Shown here piece after piece: positions 17,567 through 26,786 of a stretch of 64,000 nucleotides of DNA. Below the pieces are notes generated by a model. It made no database searches. It worked only from the letters and a program-made list of their open reading frames with translations, and was not told the DNA's origin. The stretch spans positions 62,001 to 126,000 of the forward strand of contig JAKIVD010000008.1 in NCBI GenBank assembly GCA_021647205.1, given 5' to 3'. Made by a program: the position numbers and the translations under genes. The first letter of the stretch is position 1, and each line of letters opens with the position of its first letter. The DNA is from Bacteroidales bacterium (GTDB lineage Bacteria > Bacteroidota > Bacteroidia > Bacteroidales > F082).

Positions 17567-20500
17567 ATGGGCAACATATTTTTATACCTGTTCCGTTTAT
17601 TTGAAAAACACAAGATGGCCCTGGTGATTTTGGTCATCACCATTTTGGCGGTCAGCGGCTATTATACTGCCCAATTAAAATTGTCGGAGGACATTACCAA
17701 AGTACTGCCCGACAATACGCAAATCAATCAAATGAGTTTCGTTTACAGTAATTCGAAATTCCTTGACAAAGTAGTTTTCAACATCAGGCTGAAAGACAGT
17801 GCCGCAACGGCAAACCCCGGTCTTCTCGTTGATTTTGCCAACCGTTTCAGCGATTCGCTGGTTGCAGAACACTTCCCCCGGGGCATCCGCTCCATCGACA
17901 AAGCCCCGGGCGAAAGTGCTCTGCTGGACACTTACACCCTGTTGTACGATTACCTTCCGCTTTTCTTAAACGAAGCCGATTACGCCCGGATTGATACGCT
18001 GATTGCCCCGGAACAAATAGGAAAAACGCTGCAGTCGGATTACAAAACACTTATTTCGCCGGCAGGTTTTGCCACCAAAAAGATGATTAAAAAAGACCCC
18101 TTGCACCTGACGCAACTGGCACTCGAAAAGCTCAAATCTTTCGGGATGAGCGACAATTTTGAGCTCTACCAAAATCACTTTCTCTCCAAAGACCACCGCA
18201 ACCTGCTGCTCATTGTTTCGCCGGCCCACACCAACAACACAGCCGTCAACAGTCAACTTTTTGAAGGCATCGACCAACTTATTGCCCAATTGACCACCGG
18301 TGATTTTAGCAAGATTCAGGTCGAATATTTCGGAAATGCCGTGGTGGCGCTGGGGAATGCACAGCGCATTAAAAAAGACATCCTTATTACCGTAAGCCTG
18401 GCCATGCTCCTGCTGATTGTTTTCATCAGCGTATTTTTCAAAAGAAAGCGGGCTTTCTTCCTTGTTTTTCTGCCCGTACTTTTTGGGGCACTGGTGGCAC
18501 TGGCCGTACTTTTCCTTGTACAGGGCGAAGTCTCCGCCATCTCGTTGGGTATTGGTTCGATATTGCTGGGCATTTCGGTGGACTATGCGCTGCACGTATT
18601 TTCGCATTACCGCGAGCACAACAATATCCGCCTGTTGCTCAAGGATATTTCAACCCCGGTGATACTGAGCAGCCTCACGACCGCAGCTGCTTTTTTGAGT
18701 TTGCACTTTATCAATTCGCAGGCGCTGAACGACCTCGGATTGTTTGCTGCTGTGAGTGTGCTCAGTGCAGCACTCTTTTCGCTGCTTGTATTACCGCATC
18801 TGCTGAAAAGCAAGAAACCTAAAGAACCGCTCCACAAGAAAGGCTGGATCGACAGGCTGGCCAATATTCATTTTGAAAAAAGCAAGTGGGTAAAAGCCGC
18901 TATCCTTTTGCTCACCCTGTTGTTTTTCTTTCTCGCACAACAAGTGCAGTTTGATGCGGATATGATGAAAAACAGTTATATGAGCGATGAATTGAAGAAA
19001 GCCGAGCAAAACCTGAATGCGGTAACAAATTTGTCCAAAAAGACCATTTATCTTGTCACACCCGGTAAAACCCTTGACGAAGCACTCGGCAAGAATGAAA
19101 TTGCCCGACAGATAATTGACAGCCTGACGGCCATCGGGCTGATAAAAAATGCCACAGTGGTCAACCGGCTGCTGCAATCAAAGGCCAGTCAGGAAAAAGC
19201 CTTTGGGCGATGGAAAGATTTTTGGGAGAAAAGAAGGCTGCCAACAATTAATGCTACCAAAGAAAAGGGAAGTGAGCTGGGGTTTAAGGCCACTGCTTTT
19301 ACCCGGTTCTACGATTTACTGAACAAGGATTTCTCGACACTTGCACCCGGACAGGCAAACCCGCTCAGCAGCATGTTGTTGGACAACTACCTGATTGATA
19401 CCGACAGCCTTGATGCAGTTATCAATGTAGTGAAGGTGGACAGCAGGACGGAAGACATCGAACGGGTTTATGCTGCATTCGGCAAACAGGAGGATACCTG
19501 GGTAATTGACAAACGGCTTGTTACGAGCGAATTTATGCGCATTCTTAACGACAATTTCAACAAGTTGATATTGGTTTCCCTTTCGCTTGTTTTCCTGATC
19601 TTACTGCTGGCCTATGGCCGTATCGAATTGACCATCCTCACCATGCTCCCGGTTGTTATCAGTTGGATTTGGACTGTGGGGATCATGGGTTTGTTTGGGA
19701 TATCCTTCAATATTTTCAATGTCATCATCCTTACTTTTATTTTCGGGCTGGGCATCGACTACAGCATATTCGTCATGCGCGGACTGCTGCAGAATTACAA
19801 ATACGGAAGTGGTAATTTCTCCACCTACAAAGTTTCCGTCCTGTTGTCGGGCATCACCACTTTGCTGGGGATTGGCGTGCTGATTTTCGCCAAGCACCCG
19901 GCCTTGCGGTCCATCGCCACCATGTCCATCATCGGGATACTGACCGTGATTTTTATTACTTTTTCGCTGCTGCCACCTGTTTTTAAATGGATGGTCAGCT
20001 ATAAAAAAGGGATGCGCAACAGGCCGGTAACCCTGCTTGACTTTTTCTTCTCCATCGCCGCCCTGCTGGTTTTCATGGGAGGCGCCGTATTTATGACCCT
20101 GCTTTCTTTTGTGATGCGCATGCTTCCCGGCAACGGTAAAAAGAAAAAACTGTTCTTCCACACAGTCTTCAGCAAACTGACCTGGTTTCTGATTTATATG
20201 AATTTCCTGTCAAAAAAAACCATCATCAACCCCAGTGGCGAAGATTACAGCAAACCGGCCATCATCATTGCCAACCACCAGTCGCACATTGATTTGATGC
20301 TGATGATGCTGCTCAATCCGCGGGTTGTAATCCTGACCAACGACCGCAATTACAACAACCCCGTTTACGGTCCGGCCTTGCGGTACGCCGGTTTTATCCC
20401 TTCGGATGAGGGTTTTGAAAACATAGTGAATGACGTGCGAAAAAAGGTAAAGGATGGTTATTCCCTCGTGATTTACCCCGAAGGCCACCGCAACGACACG

Positions 20501-21409
20501 GGCAGGATAAAACGCTTTCACAAGGGGGCCTTTTACCTGGCACGTCAACTCGGACTGGACATACTTCCCATCATCATCCACGGGCAGAACCAGTTGTTGA
20601 AAAAAAGTGAATTCTTCCTGAAAAGGGGCGCCATCGTAACGAAATTCCTGCCGCGCATCGATTTGTCACGAAATGAATTCGGACAAGACCTGAAAGAAAC
20701 CACCAGGGGCATCCGCAAGTATTTCAGTAACGAATACGATAAGGTGCGTGAGCAATACGAAACGCCGGAATATTTCAGGGATTTTATTTTGAAAAATTAT
20801 CTGTACAAAGGGCCGGTGCTGGAATGGTACACCAGGATTAAACTGCGCCTCGAAGACAATTACACTTTCTTCAACAACCTCATTCCCAGGCATTGTACCG
20901 TTACCGACCTGGGCTGCGGATACGGCTACCTCGCCTTTGTGCTGAACCTGGTTGCAGAAGACCGGAAAATTACCGGACTTGATTACGACGAAGACAAAAT
21001 TGCCGTTGCCGGCAACTGTGCCATCAGAAGGAGGAATGTCAGTTTTATGGCTGCCGACATCACGCAGGCGGAACCGGACAAAAGCGATGTGTTCATCCTG
21101 CTCGATGTGCTGCATTACCTGCCCGAACCCCTGCAGATTGAGACCATCGAAAAGTGCATCGGGAAACTCAACAAAGGCGGGCTGATCATCATTCGCGATG
21201 CAGACAAAAGCCTTGAAAGAAGGCATAAGGGAACACAGATTACCGAATTCTTTTCTACACGTTCCGGTTTCAATAAAACACGGTACAAACTCGATTTTGT
21301 TGCCCGTTCAATGATTAAAAGAATTGCGGAGAAACACAAATTAAAACTGGAAATTGTTGACAACAGCAAACTGACTTCCAACCTGGTTTACCTGCTGCGG
21401 GCAGATTGA
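17567..21409 (+). CDS. Fused MMPL/RND-type exporter, PlsC-like acyltransferase and methyltransferase
   Basis: 1280 residues from the ATG at 17567 (TTG at 17555 less likely). Residues 1-850 form an MMPL exporter in two repeats, each with an N-terminal TM, a large periplasmic domain and a TM bundle; the repeats end in the paired motifs GISVDYALHVFSHYREH (about 331) and GLGIDYSIFVMRG (about 725). Next comes a PlsC-type acyltransferase with HX4D in NHQSHID (His at about 904) and YPEGHRND. The last 170 residues are a class I SAM methyltransferase with VTDLGCGYGYLAF (about 1110) and ILLDVLHYLPEP. The reading frame is continuous across all three. Likely role: moves the lipid across the inner membrane and completes acylation and methylation. 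The domain calls are strong, the substrate is inferred. Confidence 0.85.
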   Translation: MGNIFLYLFRLFEKHKMALVILVITILAVSGYYTAQLKLSEDITKVLPDNTQINQMSFVYSNSKFLDKVVFNIRLKDSAATANPGLLVDFANRFSDSLVAEHFPRGIRSIDKAPGESALLDTYTLLYDYLPLFLNEADYARIDTLIAPEQIGKTLQSDYKTLISPAGFATKKMIKKDPLHLTQLALEKLKSFGMSDNFELYQNHFLSKDHRNLLLIVSPAHTNNTAVNSQLFEGIDQLIAQLTTGDFSKIQVEYFGNAVVALGNAQRIKKDILITVSLAMLLLIVFISVFFKRKRAFFLVFLPVLFGALVALAVLFLVQGEVSAISLGIGSILLGISVDYALHVFSHYREHNNIRLLLKDISTPVILSSLTTAAAFLSLHFINSQALNDLGLFAAVSVLSAALFSLLVLPHLLKSKKPKEPLHKKGWIDRLANIHFEKSKWVKAAILLLTLLFFFLAQQVQFDADMMKNSYMSDELKKAEQNLNAVTNLSKKTIYLVTPGKTLDEALGKNEIARQIIDSLTAIGLIKNATVVNRLLQSKASQEKAFGRWKDFWEKRRLPTINATKEKGSELGFKATAFTRFYDLLNKDFSTLAPGQANPLSSMLLDNYLIDTDSLDAVINVVKVDSRTEDIERVYAAFGKQEDTWVIDKRLVTSEFMRILNDNFNKLILVSLSLVFLILLLAYGRIELTILTMLPVVISWIWTVGIMGLFGISFNIFNVIILTFIFGLGIDYSIFVMRGLLQNYKYGSGNFSTYKVSVLLSGITTLLGIGVLIFAKHPALRSIATMSIIGILTVIFITFSLLPPVFKWMVSYKKGMRNRPVTLLDFFFSIAALLVFMGGAVFMTLLSFVMRMLPGNGKKKKLFFHTVFSKLTWFLIYMNFLSKKTIINPSGEDYSKPAIIIANHQSHIDLMLMMLLNPRVVILTNDRNYNNPVYGPALRYAGFIPSDEGFENIVNDVRKKVKDGYSLVIYPEGHRNDTGRIKRFHKGAFYLARQLGLDILPIIIHGQNQLLKKSEFFLKRGAIVTKFLPRIDLSRNEFGQDLKETTRGIRKYFSNEYDKVREQYETPEYFRDFILKNYLYKGPVLEWYTRIKLRLEDNYTFFNNLIPRHCTVTDLGCGYGYLAFVLNLVAEDRKITGLDYDEDKIAVAGNCAIRRRNVSFMAADITQAEPDKSDVFILLDVLHYLPEPLQIETIEKCIGKLNKGGLIIIRDADKSLERRHKGTQITEFFSTRSGFNKTRYKLDFVARSMIKRIAEKHKLKLEIVDNSKLTSNLVYLLRAD

Positions 21410-21648
21410 CAAACCTGCCACAAAACCCCTATCTGAAAAAAGTGTATTTTTATGGGCGAATAAAAGACACTACCGGCATGCACACTAAACCCCGGATTTT
21501 ATTTTCCATTCTTTTACTGCATTTACAGCATTCCCAAACATTGGCCATAATGGAAATACAGGGCATTTGGATGCGCATATCCGGCCGGTGGGTGGCATTT
21601 GAAAAAAGATAAAATACAACTTCAATTAAACTGAAATATTAAAAAAAT
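21410..21648. other. Gap between the pigment cluster and the AT-rich CNNM gene
   Basis: 239 nt. It holds only a short frame starting from TTG (21406-21612) that lacks any recognisable feature. Composition turns AT-rich from about 21600 onward, marking the start of a compositionally different segment. No terminator was seen. Confidence 0.4.
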
Positions 21649-22737
21649 ATGATACTTCTCTTTTTTTATTTATTCCTTGCATTAGTCGTTTCGTTCTTAT
21701 GCTCAATAATGGAGGCCGTGTTATTAACAACTCCATTATCTTTTCTTAACGTAAAAGAAAAAGAAGGACATAAATCAGCAACAATATTTATTAAACTTAA
21801 AGATAACATTGAAAGACCATTGTCTGCGATACTTTCTTTGAATACAATTGCACATACTATTGGTGCGGCTGGCGTTGGCGTTCAATCAACAAAAATATTC
21901 GGGGATTATTATTTTGGAATTACTACCGCTGTTCTTACGTTTTTAATATTAATATTCTCAGAAATAATTCCCAAGACCATTGGTGCAAGATACTGGAGAA
22001 GTTTAGCTTTAGTTTCCGGGATAATTATCAATATTATGGTAATTATAACCTATCCGTTAGTAATGTTAATACAATATATGACAAGTTTGTTTTCTATGAA
22101 AGAGAACGAACTGTCTCTAAGTAGAGAAGAAATATCCGCAATGGCTGACATCGGAACAGAAGAAGGGGTTTTTGATGAAAAAGAAAATAAAATCATTCAA
22201 AATATAATCCGCCTGAGAAATGTCAAGGTTTCCGAAATTATGACACCAAGAGTTGTTGTTACTATTGCAGATGAGAATATGTTATTAGAAGAATTTCTTG
22301 CAAATAAGGATTTTCTATACTTTTCACGCATTCCTGTTTATTCGGAAAACGAAGACAACATTACCGGCTATGTCTTTCGTCAGGCTGTATTTGAAAAACT
22401 GGCAGAAGATAAAACAAATTTAAAACTTCGGGATATTCGAAGAGAAGCTATTTTTGTTCCGGAACCTCAAACAATTATGAACTTATGGGATATTATGCTT
22501 CAAAAAAAGGAACATATTGCAATAGTTGTTGATGAATATGGCGGAATGGATGGGATTGTAACAATGGAGGATATAATTGAAACATTACTGGGATTGGAAA
22601 TTTTAGATGAAAAAGATAAAATAACAGATATGCAAAAGTATGCCCGTGAAAGGTGGCATAAGAGAAAAGCAAAATATGATATTATTGATAGATTAGATAA
22701 AAACACCACACAATCAAGTAGACGGCTCCGCCAGTAA
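21649..22737 (+). CDS. CNNM/HlyC-type membrane protein with CBS domain pair (hemolysin family)
   Basis: 362 residues, ATG at 21649. N-terminal CNNM (DUF21) domain with four hydrophobic segments and IFSEIIPKTIGARYW, followed by EEGVFDEKENKIIQNI and a CBS pair (VSEIMTPRVVV; VVDEYGGMDGIVTMEDIIETLLG). The family is linked to divalent cation (Mg/Co) efflux at the inner membrane. There is no C-terminal CorC_HlyC domain, which is a normal variant. The last few codons (SSRRLRQ) lie in the intron-like sequence on the other strand, so the original C-terminus may have been replaced. The gene is visibly richer in A and T than all neighbours, suggesting acquisition. Confidence 0.8.
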   Translation: MILLFFYLFLALVVSFLCSIMEAVLLTTPLSFLNVKEKEGHKSATIFIKLKDNIERPLSAILSLNTIAHTIGAAGVGVQSTKIFGDYYFGITTAVLTFLILIFSEIIPKTIGARYWRSLALVSGIIINIMVIITYPLVMLIQYMTSLFSMKENELSLSREEISAMADIGTEEGVFDEKENKIIQNIIRLRNVKVSEIMTPRVVVTIADENMLLEEFLANKDFLYFSRIPVYSENEDNITGYVFRQAVFEKLAEDKTNLKLRDIRREAIFVPEPQTIMNLWDIMLQKKEHIAIVVDEYGGMDGIVTMEDIIETLLGLEILDEKDKITDMQKYARERWHKRKAKYDIIDRLDKNTTQSSRRLRQ

Positions 22738-23197
22738 AGACTGACGGAGTGCGCCTCTCACACCACTGCACCCTTCGGCTGTGCTCTGGGAAAACCAGGC
22801 GGGTCTCGCCTGCCGGCCAGGCAGGTATACAGTCCCTAAGTTTCGGAATTAAGTTGTGGGGAGATCTTCCTGTAGATTTCCAGCAGTGAGGCATCAGCAC
22901 GCTTCGTCAATTTGTCTATTGTAATGGTAGTCCCTAAAATCGGGCTTTGCAATGATGTGCTTGCGTAGCCGGATAAACCTGCCTCGTATCCCGTTCCTGT
23001 TCGTCAGTTCAGGCTTATGCAGTCTCGCTTACTTCAGTGTATGGCTCGCCCCAAACCACCTTGCGGCTTGCTAATGCTTCTCCCGAAAGCTTTCAGGATT
23101 ACCCCGGCGCATAAGGGACTGGCACCCCCCGGACTTTCTTTGAATTATTTTCCTTCTTATTCAAAGAAGTTTAATATATTTACTATTCAAGGCACAC
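22712..23197 (-). ncRNA. Candidate ORF-less group II intron (or remnant)
   Basis: The 600-nt stretch between the CNNM and HD genes codes for nothing convincing. Read on the minus strand it begins GTGTGCC (23197) as group II introns do. It contains many hairpins typical of domain I: a 12-bp stem at 23134-23170, CCTGAA-AGCT-TTCGGG near 23085-23098, a GCAA tetraloop hairpin near 23060-23066, and CCTG..CAGG near 22996-23013. It ends with GGTGTGAGAGG, then a strong CTCCGTCAGT/ACTGGCGGAG hairpin and CTACTTGATT, which I recognise as the domain V-VI end of many bacterial group II introns. No reverse transcriptase is encoded. Boundaries are approximate and the identification is from memory. Confidence 0.5.
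23134..23170. repeat. Strong inverted repeat inside the intron-like region
   Basis: ACTTTCTTTGAAT and ATTCAAAGAAGT pair over 12 bp with one bulged T, around an 12-nt loop. Consistent with an RNA stem of the candidate intron. Confidence 0.6.
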
Positions 23198-23339
23198 ACA
23201 GTAAATCATACGCCATAGCCGGGTTACTGCTTCCTTAGAAATGCGAATCAAGGGTAGAGCTTAATCCTTGTGAATTAGCCTGTTTATCATGTCAGCAACA
23301 AGCCCGGCCTGGCTCATTTTTCTTTTTTAGTATTGTGAA

Positions 23340-24590
23340 TTATACAAACGAAACAACCCCCTTCGGATAACACAAGAAATACTTGGTTACCGGTTTGGAG
23401 AGCAACGAAATATTCAACTCGTCCGAAGCCTCGGTAATGTCCACAATACTGCCGTCTTTAAACAGGATGTTGATGTTGTCGTGCCCGGACTGGTAGGTAC
23501 AATTGGAGGTTTCGTTATGAAACACAAAATAATCCAGTTCCTGATCCGTCAGGCTGAATTGTTGCTGTATTTTTGCACTTAGCTTTTTCAGATAATCAGG
23601 TTCGAAAGGCGTGTTTTGCAGTTCGATGCGGAACAAACGGCGGTTCACCAGGCTTTTGCTCAGGGTAGAGAGTATTTTGTCGGGATGGCCTGTCCAGACC
23701 TTCATGCCCGTAAAAATGTCAAAATCGTCGAGTCTTGAAAAATGTTCCAGTACCGATGGGTCTTCGAGAAACTGCTTTTCAGAAATATCCCGTTTCAGGA
23801 AAAAATCGAGGGCGGGGGTGGCAAATAGTTTTTCACCCGCCATCCGCAGTTGTTTGGCCCGCTTCAACAGGCGCATCAGCATAAATTCAGAAACCAGCAC
23901 CGTTTTGTGCAGGTACACCTGCCAGTACATCAGGCGGCGGGCTGTGATGAACTTCTCGGCTGAATAAATACCTTTCGATTCAATCACCAGGTTGTCGTCG
24001 TGAACATCAATCATGTTCAGCAGCCTTTCATAATTGATAATGCCTTCGGAAACGCCGGTAAAGAAGCTGTCGCGTTTCAGGTAATCCAGCCTGTCCATGT
24101 CAAATTGTCCTGAAACCAGTTTGTGCAAAAAGCCTTTTGGATATTTATTTTGAAAAATGTGCAGGGCCAATTCCAGTTTGCCGTCGAACATTTTATTCAG
24201 ACGGTGCATAAATATCAACGAAATAGTTTCGTGGCTGATTCCTGTTACAATCGAGTTCTCAAGCGTATGCGAAAACGGGCCGTGGCCGATGTCGTGCAAC
24301 AACATGGCAGTGGCAACCCCCCTTGCTTCTTCCGTTGAAATATCGTGCCCTTTCAGCCGGAGTTCGTTCACCGCTTTCGTGGTCAGGTGCATGGCGCCCA
24401 GCGAATGGTGAAAACGGGTGTGCAAAGCGCCCGGATAAACCAGGTGGGTGAGCCCCAGTTGCTTGATGCGCCGCAGACGCTGAAACCAGGGGTGTTCGAT
24501 CAGGTCAAAAACCAGCTCGTCGGGAATGGTGATAAAACCGTAAACCGGATCGTTGAATATTTTCCTTTTGTTGATTTGGGTTCCCCTCAT
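23340..24590 (-). CDS. HD-superfamily phosphohydrolase (dNTPase/YdhJ-like)
   Basis: 416 residues, ATG at 24590. The N-terminus has the family signature (DPVYGFITIP, HPWFQRLRRIKQLGL, LVYPGALHTRFHHSLGAMHL) and the metal-binding HD motif in MLLHDIGHGPFSHTLE. A further conserved block, GQFDMDRLDYLKRDS, follows near residue 160. Relatives hydrolyse deoxynucleoside triphosphates or other phosphoesters in the cytosol; the exact substrate is unknown for this branch. It stands alone between the intron-like region and divergently oriented porX. Confidence 0.85.
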   Translation of the reverse strand: MRGTQINKRKIFNDPVYGFITIPDELVFDLIEHPWFQRLRRIKQLGLTHLVYPGALHTRFHHSLGAMHLTTKAVNELRLKGHDISTEEARGVATAMLLHDIGHGPFSHTLENSIVTGISHETISLIFMHRLNKMFDGKLELALHIFQNKYPKGFLHKLVSGQFDMDRLDYLKRDSFFTGVSEGIINYERLLNMIDVHDDNLVIESKGIYSAEKFITARRLMYWQVYLHKTVLVSEFMLMRLLKRAKQLRMAGEKLFATPALDFFLKRDISEKQFLEDPSVLEHFSRLDDFDIFTGMKVWTGHPDKILSTLSKSLVNRRLFRIELQNTPFEPDYLKKLSAKIQQQFSLTDQELDYFVFHNETSNCTYQSGHDNINILFKDGSIVDITEASDELNISLLSKPVTKYFLCYPKGVVSFV

Positions 24591-24746
24591 AAATTATGTT
24601 AAATTTGTAAATGCTGATGCAAGTGGTACAATAATAGCTGGAAAATCACATTAATCAGACAAAGTTAACAATTACTGAAGACCGGCGCTGAATTTGTATT
24701 ATCCATTTTCTGTTCCTTGTTTCACCTTATCCTTTAAAAAATTATT

Positions 24747-26300
24747 ATGAGCAAAATTAGAATCCTTTGGGCCGACGACGAGATAGAGATGCTGAAACCA
24801 CACCTTATTTACTTGGAAGAAAAAGGCTACCATGTGGATGCCGTGAACAGCGGTGACGAAGCCCTCGACCTCTTGAAAGAGAATTATTACGACATCGTTT
24901 TCCTTGATGAACAAATGCCAGGCCTCAGCGGTATCGAAACCCTGGAAAAGATGAAATCCGATTTTCCGAACCTGCCCATCGTGATGATAACCAAAAGCGA
25001 GGAAGAAGCCATCATGGAAGATGCCATCGGCTCCAATATTGCCGACTATTTAATCAAGCCGGTGAAACCCAGCCAGATTTTACTCTCGCTAAAACGAAAC
25101 CTCGAACACCGGCAACTGGCCGGGGAAAAAGCGACCATGACTTACCAGCAGCAGTTCCGCGAACTGAGCATGCGCATCATGGACAGGATGGATTCCAAAG
25201 AGTGGGCCGAGGTGTACAAAAAACTGGTGGGTTACGAACTGAGCCTCGAAAAATCGGATGACAGCGGAATACTCGAAGTGCTGAGCATGCAGAAAAATGA
25301 AGCCAACAATGCGTTTGCCAGGTTTTACGAAGACAACTACAAAGACTGGCTTTACGGACAGGGAGATGACAAACCCACCCAGTCGCATACCCTGATGAAG
25401 GACAAGGTTTTTCCGGCACTCAGCCAAAATAAAAAGGTCTTCTTCCTGCTTATCGACAATTTGCGCTATGACCAGTGGAAGGCAATCCAGCCAATGATTT
25501 CACGCTATTTCAGGGTTGAAAGCGACGATATTTTCTACAGCATCTTGCCGACCACAACACAATATTCGCGCAACGCGATTTTCTCGGGGATGATGCCCAA
25601 TGACATCAGGAAACGCTATCCCAGGTTCTGGGTGGAAGAAAGCGAGGAAGGCACGAAAAATCAGTTTGAAAAAGATCTGCTGGAAGAGCAATTGAAACGT
25701 TACGGCATCAACAAGCGCATGTCGTACAACAAAATCCTCAACCTGAATGCCGGAAAAAAGCTGTACGACAATATTTCGAACCTGATGAACAACGATTTTA
25801 ATGTGATTGTTTATAATTTCGTGGACATGCTCTCGCATGCGCGGACGGAAATGGAAATTATCCGCGAACTTGCCGACGACGAACCGGCCTACCGTTCGCT
25901 CATGGTTTCGTGGTTTGAGCATTCGTCCTTGTTCGACATTATTAAATATTTGTCCGACAAAGACATCACCCTCTTTATTTCAACCGACCACGGCTCGGTA
26001 AAAGTGAGCAATCCGGTAAAAATTGTCGGCGACCGTAACGTCAACACCAACCTGCGTTATAAATTCGGAAAGAGCCTGGCTTACAATTCCAAAGAGGTTT
26101 TTGAGATCAAGAACCCTGAAGATTATTTCCTCCCGAAAGTTAACGTGAGTACGGCTTACGTTTTTGGGCGGGCTTACGACTTCTTTGCGTATCCGAACAA
26201 TTACAACTATTACGCCAAATATTACCGCAACACCTTCCAGCATGGTGGCCTCTCACTCGAGGAAGTGTTGATCCCCATCATTTCACTGACATCAAAATAA
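24747..26300 (+). CDS. porX: PorX: response regulator with PglZ phosphatase domain, T9SS regulator
   Basis: 517 residues, ATG at 24747. Residues 1-120 are a receiver domain with the acidic pair Asp10/Asp11, phospho-acceptor Asp54 in VFLDEQMPG, and the switch Lys in DYLIKPVKP. A helical linker follows, and from about 215 a PglZ alkaline-phosphatase-fold domain with FLLIDNLRYDQW, the Thr269-271 metal/nucleophile region in PTTTQYSRNAIFSG, VDMLSHAR and STDHGS. This is the domain order of PorX, which with the PorY kinase controls type IX secretion in Porphyromonas and Flavobacterium and hydrolyses cyclic oligonucleotides. T9SS cargo genes lie 6-8 kb downstream. Its kinase partner is not in the window. 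Confidence 0.93.
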   Translation: MSKIRILWADDEIEMLKPHLIYLEEKGYHVDAVNSGDEALDLLKENYYDIVFLDEQMPGLSGIETLEKMKSDFPNLPIVMITKSEEEAIMEDAIGSNIADYLIKPVKPSQILLSLKRNLEHRQLAGEKATMTYQQQFRELSMRIMDRMDSKEWAEVYKKLVGYELSLEKSDDSGILEVLSMQKNEANNAFARFYEDNYKDWLYGQGDDKPTQSHTLMKDKVFPALSQNKKVFFLLIDNLRYDQWKAIQPMISRYFRVESDDIFYSILPTTTQYSRNAIFSGMMPNDIRKRYPRFWVEESEEGTKNQFEKDLLEEQLKRYGINKRMSYNKILNLNAGKKLYDNISNLMNNDFNVIVYNFVDMLSHARTEMEIIRELADDEPAYRSLMVSWFEHSSLFDIIKYLSDKDITLFISTDHGSVKVSNPVKIVGDRNVNTNLRYKFGKSLAYNSKEVFEIKNPEDYFLPKVNVSTAYVFGRAYDFFAYPNNYNYYAKYYRNTFQHGGLSLEEVLIPIISLTSK

Positions 26301-26307
26301 AGCACAG

Positions 26308-26736
26308 TTGAAAAAAAAGACAGCACGGACGCCCAAAGAACTTCTACCCCTTGCCAGGAACATTCTGTCCGACAACAAAGACGACCGGATATTTGCCCTC
26401 GCAGGGAAAATGGGCGCCGGAAAAACAACCCTGATCAAAAGTTTTTGCAAAGCGCTGGGTGTAAAAGAAACCGTGAGCAGCCCGACCTTCTCGCTGGTCA
26501 ATGAGTACGAAACCGGCAGCGGCCAACCGGTTTTTCATTTCGACTTTTACCGGATAATAAAAATTGAAGAAGTATTCGATATTGGTTATGAAGAATATTT
26601 CTTTGGCGGTGAATATTGTTTTGTCGAATGGCCCGAAATGGTTTTGGAACTTTTGCCCGAATCCTACGTATATGTCAGCATTGAGGTAAACGAAAATGAC
26701 GAACGGGTAATTGCCTGGAAAACTGTCCGGAACTGA
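26308..26736 (+). CDS. tsaE: TsaE, tRNA threonylcarbamoyladenosine biosynthesis ATPase
   Basis: 142 residues. The only start available is TTG at 26308, since a stop at 26287 precedes it without ATG or GTG. It follows porX by 7 nt. Walker A is AGKMGAGKTTLIKSF (about residue 30), switch region VSSPTFSLVNEY, and HFDFYRI and VEWPEM complete the TsaE signature. With TsaB and TsaD it makes the t6A modification of ANN-decoding tRNAs; an essential function in most bacteria. Normal length. Confidence 0.92.
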   Translation: MKKKTARTPKELLPLARNILSDNKDDRIFALAGKMGAGKTTLIKSFCKALGVKETVSSPTFSLVNEYETGSGQPVFHFDFYRIIKIEEVFDIGYEEYFFGGEYCFVEWPEMVLELLPESYVYVSIEVNENDERVIAWKTVRN

Positions 26737-26786
26737 CGTTCCAGTCCGGGATACCTGCCGGTAATACCTCTCAGCAATGCTAAACA

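Noticed and set aside
21406-21612. 68-codon frame after the exporter fusion
   Set aside because: TTG start, no family features; composition is non-coding-like.
22682-22900. Minus-strand short frame in the intron-like region, considered as a transposase fragment
   Set aside because: No transposase motif; the stretch has RNA-like hairpins and fits intron RNA better.
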